Positions 1 to 6,164 of a DNA stretch of 15,067 bases are shown piece by piece. Source of the DNA: Oscillospiraceae bacterium (GTDB taxonomy: Bacteria > Bacillota > Clostridia > Oscillospirales > Acutalibacteraceae); contig WREG01000026.1 in NCBI GenBank assembly GCA_009779455.1, positions 1 to 15,067 on the forward strand, written 5' to 3'. The notes under the pieces are model-generated. The model made no database searches. It saw nothing but the letters and a program-made list of their open reading frames with translations, and was not told where the DNA came from. A program made the position numbers and the translations under genes. Within the stretch, counting starts at the first letter, position 1; the number at the start of each line of letters is the position of its first letter.

Positions 1-336
1 GAGCTCGGCATCAAATACGACCCCTCCCACTGCGTAAACAAGGGCAGCAGGGATTATATGGGCGAGATTGCCGAATGGGGGCACAGGATTTACCATTTCC
101 ACATAAAAGGCACTCTCAATTTAAAAGGGCTGCACCTTGACGACCCGCCGGCGGGGCTTGACATGATAAGCTGGCCGACGGTGCTGGGGCTTCTTTACAA
201 GGCCGACTATAAAGGGATGCTCAGCATTGAGCCGCATTCGCCCACCATATGGCGGGGCAGGCTCGGCGAGTGGGGTATTAAGTATACCATTAAATACATT
301 TCACCGATGCTCGATGGCCGGGCGGTTAGTGAATAG
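1..336 (+). CDS. Sugar phosphate isomerase/epimerase-type TIM barrel, C-terminal part (5' end outside window)
   Basis: The frame is open from base 1, so the gene begins before the window; 111 codons are visible before the TAG stop. The visible part carries the C-terminal signature of the AP endonuclease 2-like (xylose isomerase-like) TIM barrels: YDPSHCV near the start (a metal-ligand Asp and His), HFHIKGT (the HxK strand) and a late Glu in LSIEPHS. In this superfamily these residues hold a divalent metal that activates a sugar hydroxyl or carbonyl for isomerisation, epimerisation or elimination. The pattern resembles the complete protein at 1173-2138 (FDPSHLV, FHFHAKDT, SIEHED) more than the one at 404-1135. 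No signal peptide can be judged. The substrate cannot be assigned. It is probably the upstream member of the same transcription unit as the next genes, separated from the next start by 67 bases that contain a GTAG palindrome. Confidence 0.85.
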   Translation, partial: ELGIKYDPSHCVNKGSRDYMGEIAEWGHRIYHFHIKGTLNLKGLHLDDPPAGLDMISWPTVLGLLYKADYKGMLSIEPHSPTIWRGRLGEWGIKYTIKYISPMLDGRAVSE

Positions 337-348
337 CGGTTATAATCC

Positions 349-370
349 GTAGGGGCGGAATCAACCCGCC
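349..370 (+). repeat. GTAG-headed palindromic repeat (REP-like)
   Basis: GTAGGGGCGG, then a 7-base loop, then CCGCC. The pairing arms are GGCGG (354-358) and CCGCC (366-370). It lies between the stop at 336 and the next ribosome binding site, and belongs to the family described in the findings. This is one of the shorter, more degraded copies. Confidence 0.6.
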
Positions 371-403
371 TTCAAAAAAATCAATAAGAAAGGTGAAAAA
401 ATC

Positions 404-1135
404 ATGAAATTTGCTGTTCAACTTTATTCCGTGAGGGATCACATAAAAAACGGGGACGATTTGCTTGACATTTTAGGCAAAGTCAAGGAAATAGGCTTTG
501 ACGGCGTTGAATTCGCCGGGTATTACGGGCTTTCCGACGAAGCTATAAAAGCGAGGCTTGACGAGGTCGGGCTTGTGGCGGCGGGGACGCATACGGACAT
601 CAAAAATTTCGAGGAAGGCAACTTAAACGAAACGCTGAGGTTTCATAAGGTTTTGGGCTGCGACAGAATAGGCGTGGGCGGCGCAAACACCGCCACCGAA
701 AACGCTTTCGCAAAGGTGCTGGCCACAATGGGCAACGCTAACAAAAAACTGGAGCCGGAGGGCATAAAGGTATATTTCCACAACCATCAGCGGGAGTTTA
801 AAAGGCCTCTTTTCGCAAAAAGCAAGGCTACGATCTTTGAAAGGCTTATGGAAGTCTGCTATTTGCAAGTCGATACCTACTGGAGCTTCTGCGCGGGCAT
901 AGACAACTATAAATACCTGACGGAAAACAAAGACAGGATAGCTTCCATACATATCAAAGACGGCGTGAACGAAAAGCCCCGCGCCCTCGGCGAAGGCGAA
1001 TGCGATTTGCAGGCCGTCATCAAAGGCGCAAAAGACATTGGCCTCGACTGGGTAGTCCTCGAAAACGACGACCCGTCGCCCAACGGGCTGGAGGATATTA
1101 CAAGGAGCATGAAATATCTTAAAGAGCATTTTTAA
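404..1135 (+). CDS. Sugar phosphate isomerase/epimerase family TIM barrel
   Basis: A 243-residue cytoplasmic protein, slightly short for this superfamily (usually about 250-300). The start ATG follows AGAAAGGTG at a normal distance. The AP endonuclease 2-like barrel signature is complete in order: N-terminal QLYSVRD strand, FHNHQREF with H126, H128 and E131, VDTYW with D157 and the following CAGID, HIKDG with H183, K185 and D186, and VLENDD with E220. The H-N-H-x-x-E-F, D-x-x-W and H-I-K-D pattern is typical of members annotated as sugar phosphate isomerase/epimerase; E131, D157, H183 and E220 are the likely metal ligands by family knowledge. Some relatives isomerise or epimerise keto sugars, and others cleave 3-keto-glycosides. 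The substrate here is not readable from sequence. It is followed after 37 bases by another superfamily member, so the two are probably co-transcribed. Confidence 0.9.
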   Translation: MKFAVQLYSVRDHIKNGDDLLDILGKVKEIGFDGVEFAGYYGLSDEAIKARLDEVGLVAAGTHTDIKNFEEGNLNETLRFHKVLGCDRIGVGGANTATENAFAKVLATMGNANKKLEPEGIKVYFHNHQREFKRPLFAKSKATIFERLMEVCYLQVDTYWSFCAGIDNYKYLTENKDRIASIHIKDGVNEKPRALGEGECDLQAVIKGAKDIGLDWVVLENDDPSPNGLEDITRSMKYLKEHF

Positions 1136-1172
1136 TCTAATTTGATGTTTTAAAAGAAAGGACAGATAGTAT

Positions 1173-2138
1173 ATGAGACTAGGCGTATTCTCAGCGCTTC
1201 TCAGCGACAAACCTTTAGAGGAGGCGTTAAAATATTTTTCGTCCCTCGGGCTTGAAATGATAGAGATCGGCACGGGCGGATATCCCGGCAAAACCCACGC
1301 CGACCCGGACGTGTTGTTGAACGATGACGCGAAGCTGGAGGAATTCAAAGCCCTCATAAAAAAATACAATATGGAGATAAGCGCGTTCAGCTGCCACGCC
1401 AACCCCGTGCATCCCGACAAGGAAACGGCGAAAGCTTATGATAAGGAGCTGCGCAATACCGTTCTTCTCGCCGAAAAGATGGGCGTTAGCGTCATCAACA
1501 CCTTCTCGGGCTGCCCCGGCGACAGCGAAGGCTCGAAATACCCCAACTGGGTGACCTGCCCGTGGCCTAATGACTTTCTTTCTATACTTGAATATCAATG
1601 GGAAAAGGTCCTGATACCATATTGGAAGGATTTCATCGCTTTCGCGAAGGCGCACGGGGTGAATAAAATCGCCCTTGAAATGCATCCGGGCTTCTGCGTG
1701 TACAACACGGACAGCCTTTTGAAGCTCCGCGAGGCCGCAGGTCCCGAAATCGGCGCGAATTTCGACCCCAGCCATCTTGTCTGGCAGGGGATTGAACCCG
1801 TGGCGGCAATAAGGGCGCTGGGGGACGCGATTTTCCACTTCCACGCTAAGGATACAAAGGTGGACAAGTACAACACGGCGGTAAACGGCGTCCTTGACGT
1901 GAAATCCTACGCCGACGAGATAAACCGCTCGTGGATATTCCGCTCCATAGGCTACGGCAACGACGCCCTTTACTGGAAGGATATAATAAGCGCCCTCCGC
2001 ATGACAGGCTACGACTACGCCATATCAATAGAGCATGAGGATTCCCTTATGACTGGCGGCGAAGGCCTTGAAAAAGCGGTGGATTTCCTAAAGCCGATAT
2101 TGATCAAAGAAAAAATCGGCGAGATTTGGTGGATTTAA
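1173..2138 (+). CDS. Sugar phosphate isomerase/epimerase family TIM barrel
   Basis: A 321-residue protein, longer than its upstream neighbour and clearly divergent from it, so not a recent duplicate. AGAAAGGA lies upstream of the ATG at suitable spacing. The N-terminus (MRLGVFSALLSDKPLEEAL) is the first barrel strand. Metal-site candidates in order are E169 and H171 in LEMHPG, D198 and H201 in FDPSH, H222, H224, K226 and D227 in FHFHAKD, and E287 in SIEHED. The FDPSHLVWQG and HFHAKDT signature is characteristic of the group often annotated as sugar phosphate isomerase/epimerase beside Gfo/Idh oxidoreductases. The preceding partial gene shows the same signature. Sequence supports a cytoplasmic metal-dependent enzyme acting on a sugar or keto sugar; the reaction is not determinable. 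A short hairpin follows the stop codon directly. Confidence 0.9.
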   Translation: MRLGVFSALLSDKPLEEALKYFSSLGLEMIEIGTGGYPGKTHADPDVLLNDDAKLEEFKALIKKYNMEISAFSCHANPVHPDKETAKAYDKELRNTVLLAEKMGVSVINTFSGCPGDSEGSKYPNWVTCPWPNDFLSILEYQWEKVLIPYWKDFIAFAKAHGVNKIALEMHPGFCVYNTDSLLKLREAAGPEIGANFDPSHLVWQGIEPVAAIRALGDAIFHFHAKDTKVDKYNTAVNGVLDVKSYADEINRSWIFRSIGYGNDALYWKDIISALRMTGYDYAISIEHEDSLMTGGEGLEKAVDFLKPILIKEKIGEIWWI

Positions 2139-2157
2139 GCGAAAGCGGAGCTTTCGC
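2139..2157 (+). other. Hairpin directly after the stop codon
   Basis: GCGAAAGC (2139-2146), a 3-base loop, then GCTTTCGC (2150-2157): a perfect 8 bp stem that begins at the base after the TAA stop. No T-run follows, so it is not a classical intrinsic terminator. It could stabilise the 3' end of a processed transcript or weakly attenuate. Function is inference. Confidence 0.5.
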
Positions 2158-2181
2158 AGGGATTAGGATTTAGGGATTAGG
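2158..2181 (+). repeat. TTAGG-rich tract
   Basis: The sequence iterates GGATTAGG and TTTAGGGATTAGG units. A similar tract precedes the GTAG palindromes at 3359 and 4241, at 9 or fewer bases. Its role is unknown. Confidence 0.5.
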
Positions 2182-2185
2182 AGCT

Positions 2186-2211
2186 GTAGGGGCGGATTCC
2201 ATATCCGCCCG
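2186..2211 (+). repeat. GTAG-headed palindromic repeat (REP-like)
   Basis: GTAGG head, then arms GGGCGGAT (2190-2197) and ATCCGCCC (2203-2210) around a 5-base loop, a perfect 8 bp stem. The 26-base unit recurs exactly at 4241-4266 and with one loop change at 3359-3384. Confidence 0.8.
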
Positions 2212-2226
2212 TAAACGCACCAATCT

Positions 2227-2250
2227 GTAGGGGTGATTATTAATCGCCCG
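2227..2250 (+). repeat. GTAG-headed palindromic repeat, AT-rich stem variant
   Basis: GTAGGGGTGATT, ATT, AATCGCCCG. Arms GGTGATT and AATCGCC pair with one G-U. The same stem type occurs at 12595-12616. It is a direct neighbour of the copy at 2186, 15 bases downstream and in the same orientation. Confidence 0.7.
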
Positions 2251-2288
2251 TGTTAAAAACCAATATTTTTAAAGGGAGAACGAACACA

Positions 2289-3347
2289 ATGTCAGACAAA
2301 ATTAAAATGGCCGTGGTGGGCTACGGCGGGATGGGCAATTGGCATACGGAAAAAATACTCGACAGGGACGATTTCATCCTCGGCGGCATTTGGGACATCA
2401 AAGAGGAACGCCGCGAACTGGCCCGCTCCAAGGGGATATTCGTCTATGATTCCTTTGACGCGGTTCTCGCTGATGACGAGCTTGAGCTTATCACGATTGC
2501 GACGTGGAATGACGAACATAAACCCCTTGCGATAGCCGCGATGAAAGCGGGCAAAAATGTTGTGTGCGAAAAGCCCGTCACGATGTCTATGGCGGATTTG
2601 AACGACATGATAGCGTGCAGCGAAAAAACCGGCAAGCTTTTCACCGTTCACCAAAACAGGCGCTGGGATGACGACTACCTCACCGCCAAAAAGGTCGTGG
2701 ACGACAACACCTTGGGCAAGGTTTTCCGCATAGAGTCAAGGGTCCACGGTTCAAGGGGCATCCCCGGCGACTGGCGCGCCATGAAAAAGCACGGCGGCGG
2801 GATGCTTCTGGACTGGGGCATCCACCTTCTTGACCAGATACTCTTCATGAACGAAAACAACCCCATAATTTCCGTGTTCGCGCAGCTTACGGGCATTACA
2901 AACGACGAGTGCGACGACGGCTGCTATGTCACGATGATCCACGAAAACGGGCTTACATCCTATGTCGAGGTGGCGACGAACAACTTTATAAGTTTGCCGC
3001 GCTGGTATGTTTTGGGCGAAAACGGCTCATCAATCATAAAATCGTGGGATATTTACGACAGTGAGACAGTGCTGGTCTATAACTGGGAAAACCTTGACGC
3101 GGTACCCATAAGCGCAGGGCAGGGTTTGACAAAAACCATGGCCCCACGCACGGACGACACCATAAAAACAGTCGAAATGGAGCCTGTCCGGGGCGATTTG
3201 ACGGAATATTATCAAAACATCTACAATGTCATAAGAAACGGCGAGGAACAGCTTATAAAGCACTGGCAGTTAAGACGCTCAATGACGCTTATAGAGTCCA
3301 TTTTCGAGTCCTCAGCCAAAAATGAGGTAATACATGTTAGGATTTAG
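2289..3347 (+). CDS. Gfo/Idh/MocA family NAD(P)-dependent sugar oxidoreductase
   Basis: A 352-residue cytoplasmic dehydrogenase. I place the start at the ATG at 2289 because AAGGGAG (2272-2278) lies 10 bases ahead; the frame is open back to a GTG at 2250, but that sits at the last base of a repeat and has no ribosome binding site. The N-terminal Rossmann fold shows VVGYGGMG (G11-G16). The family EKP motif follows at E94-K95-P96, which contributes the catalytic Lys near the nicotinamide. HQNRRWDDDY is the next conserved segment, and LLDWGIHLLDQ carries the substrate-binding or catalytic D175 and H179. Family members oxidise or reduce a sugar or cyclitol hydroxyl/carbonyl, often at C3 of a glycoside. 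Lying among four metal TIM barrels it probably supplies the keto intermediate they act on (inference). The last codons and the TAG stop fall in a TTAGG-rich tract, so the extreme C-terminus (VRI) may be repeat-derived. Confidence 0.93.
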   Translation: MSDKIKMAVVGYGGMGNWHTEKILDRDDFILGGIWDIKEERRELARSKGIFVYDSFDAVLADDELELITIATWNDEHKPLAIAAMKAGKNVVCEKPVTMSMADLNDMIACSEKTGKLFTVHQNRRWDDDYLTAKKVVDDNTLGKVFRIESRVHGSRGIPGDWRAMKKHGGGMLLDWGIHLLDQILFMNENNPIISVFAQLTGITNDECDDGCYVTMIHENGLTSYVEVATNNFISLPRWYVLGENGSSIIKSWDIYDSETVLVYNWENLDAVPISAGQGLTKTMAPRTDDTIKTVEMEPVRGDLTEYYQNIYNVIRNGEEQLIKHWQLRRSMTLIESIFESSAKNEVIHVRI

Positions 3348-3350
3348 GGA
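3336..3350 (+). repeat. TTAGG-rich tract overlapping a stop codon
   Basis: GTTAGGATTTAGGGA covers the last codons and TAG stop of the oxidoreductase gene and leads into the GTAG palindrome at 3359. It matches the core of the tract at 2158-2181. Confidence 0.45.
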
Positions 3351-3358
3351 TCAGATTC

Positions 3359-3384
3359 GTAGGGGCGGATTCTATATCCGCCCG
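3359..3384 (+). repeat. GTAG-headed palindromic repeat (REP-like)
   Basis: GTAGG head with arms GGGCGGAT (3363-3370) and ATCCGCCC (3376-3383). It differs from the copy at 2186 by one loop base. A half-copy, CATATCCGCCTG (3401-3412), follows and runs up to the next gene. Confidence 0.8.
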
Positions 3385-3429
3385 TAAACTACGGTATTCT
3401 CATATCCGCCTGTTATGAAAGGATTTGCC

Positions 3430-4230
3430 ATGATCAATTTTTCAGTCTGCATAGAAATGATTTTCAGCCACCTCCCCTTTAACGAAAGGCCTGCCGCCGT
3501 TGCCGCAGCAGGTCTTGACGCCGTTGAAATCTGGGGCTTCGCCGGACGCGACCTCGACGAATTCAAGGATATCCTTGCAAAAGCGGGGGTAAAACCGGTC
3601 GGAATGTGTGTCGGCACGTTTAATAAGGAATTATCGGCGAAATACGGCGAAACGGCCCTTTTGACAAGGGAAAGCGAGGATGTTTTCAAACGCATAGCGA
3701 TGGACTCCGTCAAAGCGGCGGAAAAAATGGGCGTTAAAACGCTGATTGTGACCGTCGGGCAGGAGAGGGACGACCTAACCCGCTATGAACAGCACACGAA
3801 CATCGTTTTGGCCCTTCGCGGCGCGGCGGATATCTTCGAAAGCGCGGGGGTAACGGCCGTAGTGGAGCCGCTGAACACCCTGCACGACCACAAGGGCTAT
3901 TACCTGTCCTCCGGCTATGAGGGCTTTTCCATCATTAGGGAGGTCGCAAGCCCCAGCGTAAAACTGCTTTACGACGTTTACCATCAGCAGATAATGGAAG
4001 GGAACCTGATACCCTGCATAAGGGGCAACATTGATTTGATAGGGCATTTCCACATAGCGGACACCCCGGGCCGGAAAGAGCCGGGCACGGGGGAGATAAA
4101 TTTCGCGAACGTATTCAAAACCATAAGCGAATCGGGCTATGCGGGCTATCCGGGTCTGGAATATGTGCCGTCGGCTGATGCGGCGGAAACGCTGCGCGAT
4201 ACGTGCCGTATCGCAGGGGTTAGGGGCTAG
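3430..4230 (+). CDS. Hydroxypyruvate isomerase-like TIM barrel
   Basis: A 266-residue cytoplasmic TIM barrel, the usual length for the Hyi/OtnI group. The start is set at the ATG at 3430, which has GAAAGG (3417-3422) seven bases ahead; an in-frame ATG at 3415 has no ribosome binding site. Motifs in order: VVEPLN with E146, LYDVYHQQIMEGN with D182 and H185, HFHIADTPGRKEPGTGE with H208 and the family's nearly invariant GR-x-EPGTGE stretch, and GLEY with E244. E146, D182, H208 and E244 would bind the divalent metal. Family members interconvert hydroxypyruvate and tartronate semialdehyde, or isomerise 2-oxo-tetronates; some paralogues have other substrates, so the exact reaction is open. No glyoxylate carboligase or tartronate semialdehyde reductase is beside it, which argues for a sugar-specific role. 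The C-terminal AGVRG and stop lie in a TTAGG-rich tract. Confidence 0.9.
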   Translation: MINFSVCIEMIFSHLPFNERPAAVAAAGLDAVEIWGFAGRDLDEFKDILAKAGVKPVGMCVGTFNKELSAKYGETALLTRESEDVFKRIAMDSVKAAEKMGVKTLIVTVGQERDDLTRYEQHTNIVLALRGAADIFESAGVTAVVEPLNTLHDHKGYYLSSGYEGFSIIREVASPSVKLLYDVYHQQIMEGNLIPCIRGNIDLIGHFHIADTPGRKEPGTGEINFANVFKTISESGYAGYPGLEYVPSADAAETLRDTCRIAGVRG

Positions 4231-4239
4231 GTATTAGGG
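4216..4239 (+). repeat. TTAGG-rich tract overlapping a stop codon
   Basis: GGGGTTAGGGGCTAGG then TATTAGGG. It supplies the last codons and TAG of the isomerase gene and abuts the GTAG palindrome at 4241. Confidence 0.45.
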
Positions 4240-4240
4240 T

Positions 4241-4266
4241 GTAGGGGCGGATTCCATATCCGCCCG
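4241..4266 (+). repeat. GTAG-headed palindromic repeat, left half of an inverted pair
   Basis: Identical to 2186-2211: GTAGG head, arms GGGCGGAT and ATCCGCCC. Together with the reverse copy ending at 4340 it bounds a 100-base inverted-repeat unit. Confidence 0.8.
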
Positions 4267-4322
4267 TGATATAGGTATGTTCTAACTGCGGGTGCGGAAA
4301 ACGCGTTTATATTTTTTGTGCG

Positions 4323-4340
4323 TTGGAATCTGCCCCTACA
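4323..4340 (-). repeat. GTAG-headed repeat in reverse, right half of an inverted pair
   Basis: Read on the - strand this is TGTAGGGGCAGATTCCAA, matching the first 16 bases of the copy at 4241 with one change. Its second hairpin arm is degraded. The bases between the two ends (4267-4322) show no recognisable gene. Confidence 0.65.
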
Positions 4341-4374
4341 AGATGTAAATAAAACTGACAGGGAATGAATATCA

Positions 4375-6144
4375 ATGAACGCAAAGATGAAAAAATTGAC
4401 GGCGGCGCTTTTATGCGCGGCAATGCTTGCGTTGTCTTTTATAATGCCGTCATGGGCAGCGGGCGGACCGAAAAAAACGAATACAATATACCTCAAGGAC
4501 GGCGGGCCGTTTGAAATCGCGGTGAAATATGAATCGTGGGAAATCGAAATACCGAAAGTCACAAACTATAACGGTAAAGAATATATGTGCGGCATTACGG
4601 ATGCCCGACTTTCCGACGGAAGAATATATTATAATTTATTATTATATGATGAGGCGCTGTTAGGCCTTGATTTTTTAGATATATTAGGAAACCATAATGA
4701 CGATTTTAATTTTGATATTGATACCATAGAGCTTACATATAACATGGATTTATACGGAAAAGACAACACTCCCGTAGAAACCGTATACGCGGACGAAAAC
4801 CCGGCTGCTTTTGTTAACGGGTATTGTGTGAATAGTGAAATTATCGACGGGGATGTAAAATACGGTGTCAAGACAAAAGAAAAACAAGTAGTTGATTTTA
4901 AATATGATTACATCGCCGACTTTTCTGACGGATGTTTTCTCGCAATGCTGAGAGACCATCAAAACGGGTTTGGCAATTATGGATATTTCTACATAGATGA
5001 AAATGGAAAGGAACAAAATCTTTTGCCGTTTCATTATACGATAGCTGAGAGCTTCCATGAAGGGTTCGCCGTCGTTTCAGGTAAAAACGGCTATGTGTTA
5101 ATTAATAAACAAGGTGAAATTGTTACGGATGAAGGTTTTGAACGTCTGTCAAATATAAGTGAGGGCCACGCTTTTTTTGAAAAGGACGAAAAATTCGGCT
5201 TGATTGATAAGTCGGGTAAAATAGTCCTCCCGGCGAAATACGATTTTTCGCATATAATTCAAGGAGGTATAGCGGTTTTCAGTAATTATCCCGACAGTCT
5301 TTTACTGGATGAATTAAATGAATTTGACAAAATGACATATTATGAGTTGTTTTTAATAGCCAAGAATTGTAAAGGCGATTTTTATTTATATGATATAAAA
5401 ACAGGAAAGACAAGAAGACTAAATGGTTTATCTACATTTTCAGGCATTGCTTCGTATTTTTCACCGGCCGGTTTAACTACAGGCACTATTGTTAAATATA
5501 ATGAAAGCTTGAAAAAAAGTGATTTTGAAGGTTTGACAACAAAAGAATTCGCCGAATTGCCTCTTGTAGAAGACGTAAAAAGCTTTTTCATTCACAAAAG
5601 CGGCAAAAAAGCCGAGTTACCTAAAAAAATGACCGAAAATGTATTTCCCGGCTCGGACGACATTTTTTTATTCCTAATGGACGAAATGACACTCACCGTC
5701 ATAAAAGTCTTAGAAATCAAAAACAACCTAAGCGATGGCTACGACATTGATTTCACCGCCAATCACATAAGCGGCATCCCCGAAAACACGTCTTTGCAAA
5801 ATTTCTTGAACGGTTTTAAAAAAGACGTTAAAATTGAAGCGTTTGACAAAGACAATAAGCCGATAACCGACCCCAAAACAGTGATAGGCACAGGCATAAC
5901 CGTGAAGGCCTCGATTGACGGCAAGGGAGAAAGCTTTACTACCATTGTGCGGGGCGACACAAGCGGCAGCGGCGTTATTGACGCGTCGGACGCCCGCGCC
6001 GTGCTGCGCCATGTGGCGAAGCTTGACAAATTAGAGGGCGCTTACCTTGAAGCGGCGGATTTGGACGGCGGCGGCGAATTGTCGGCGGCATCCGCCCGTA
6101 TGATATTGCGCCATGCCGCGGGTTTGGAAAAAATAGAACAATAA
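4375..6144 (+). CDS. Secreted WG-repeat protein with C-terminal dockerin-like module
   Basis: A 589-residue exported protein of unknown function. The ATG follows AGGGA. The N-terminus has two Lys residues, a hydrophobic core (LTAALLCAAMLALSF) and a likely signal peptidase I site after PSWA (about residue 29). Residues about 160-305 contain WG/KWG-like beta repeats: YGVKTKEKQVVDFKYDYI, YGYFYIDENGKE, NGYVLINKQGEIV and FGLIDKSGKIVLPAKYDF, separated by stretches such as SDGCFLAM and HEGFAVV. Residues about 527-589 form a tandem type I dockerin-like module: GDTSGSGVIDASDARAVLRH and, after a linker, ADLDGGGELSAASARMILRH. The first loop keeps Asp at positions 1 and 12; the second has Ser at position 12, so its calcium site may be impaired. 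No catalytic domain is recognised. Codons from about 4620 to 5560 are much richer in A/T than in neighbouring genes, suggesting a separate origin. A cell-surface or substrate-sensing role is only inference. Confidence 0.8.
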   Translation: MNAKMKKLTAALLCAAMLALSFIMPSWAAGGPKKTNTIYLKDGGPFEIAVKYESWEIEIPKVTNYNGKEYMCGITDARLSDGRIYYNLLLYDEALLGLDFLDILGNHNDDFNFDIDTIELTYNMDLYGKDNTPVETVYADENPAAFVNGYCVNSEIIDGDVKYGVKTKEKQVVDFKYDYIADFSDGCFLAMLRDHQNGFGNYGYFYIDENGKEQNLLPFHYTIAESFHEGFAVVSGKNGYVLINKQGEIVTDEGFERLSNISEGHAFFEKDEKFGLIDKSGKIVLPAKYDFSHIIQGGIAVFSNYPDSLLLDELNEFDKMTYYELFLIAKNCKGDFYLYDIKTGKTRRLNGLSTFSGIASYFSPAGLTTGTIVKYNESLKKSDFEGLTTKEFAELPLVEDVKSFFIHKSGKKAELPKKMTENVFPGSDDIFLFLMDEMTLTVIKVLEIKNNLSDGYDIDFTANHISGIPENTSLQNFLNGFKKDVKIEAFDKDNKPITDPKTVIGTGITVKASIDGKGESFTTIVRGDTSGSGVIDASDARAVLRHVAKLDKLEGAYLEAADLDGGGELSAASARMILRHAAGLEKIEQ

Positions 6145-6164
6145 ACAGAAAGATACGGTTAATT

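Noticed and set aside
341..346. TATAAT resembling a -10 box upstream of the gene at 404
   Set aside because: The position 17 bases upstream reads CCGGGC, nothing like a -35 box, and the neighbouring genes appear co-transcribed.
623..1420. 265-codon open frame on the - strand
   Set aside because: It runs antisense to two genes with complete family motifs, has no recognisable domain or ribosome binding site, and is a by-product of codon bias.
2250..2288. GTG at 2250 as start of the oxidoreductase
   Set aside because: It is the last base of a palindromic repeat, has no Shine-Dalgarno, and the extra 13 residues are not part of the Rossmann start; ATG 2289 has AAGGGAG.
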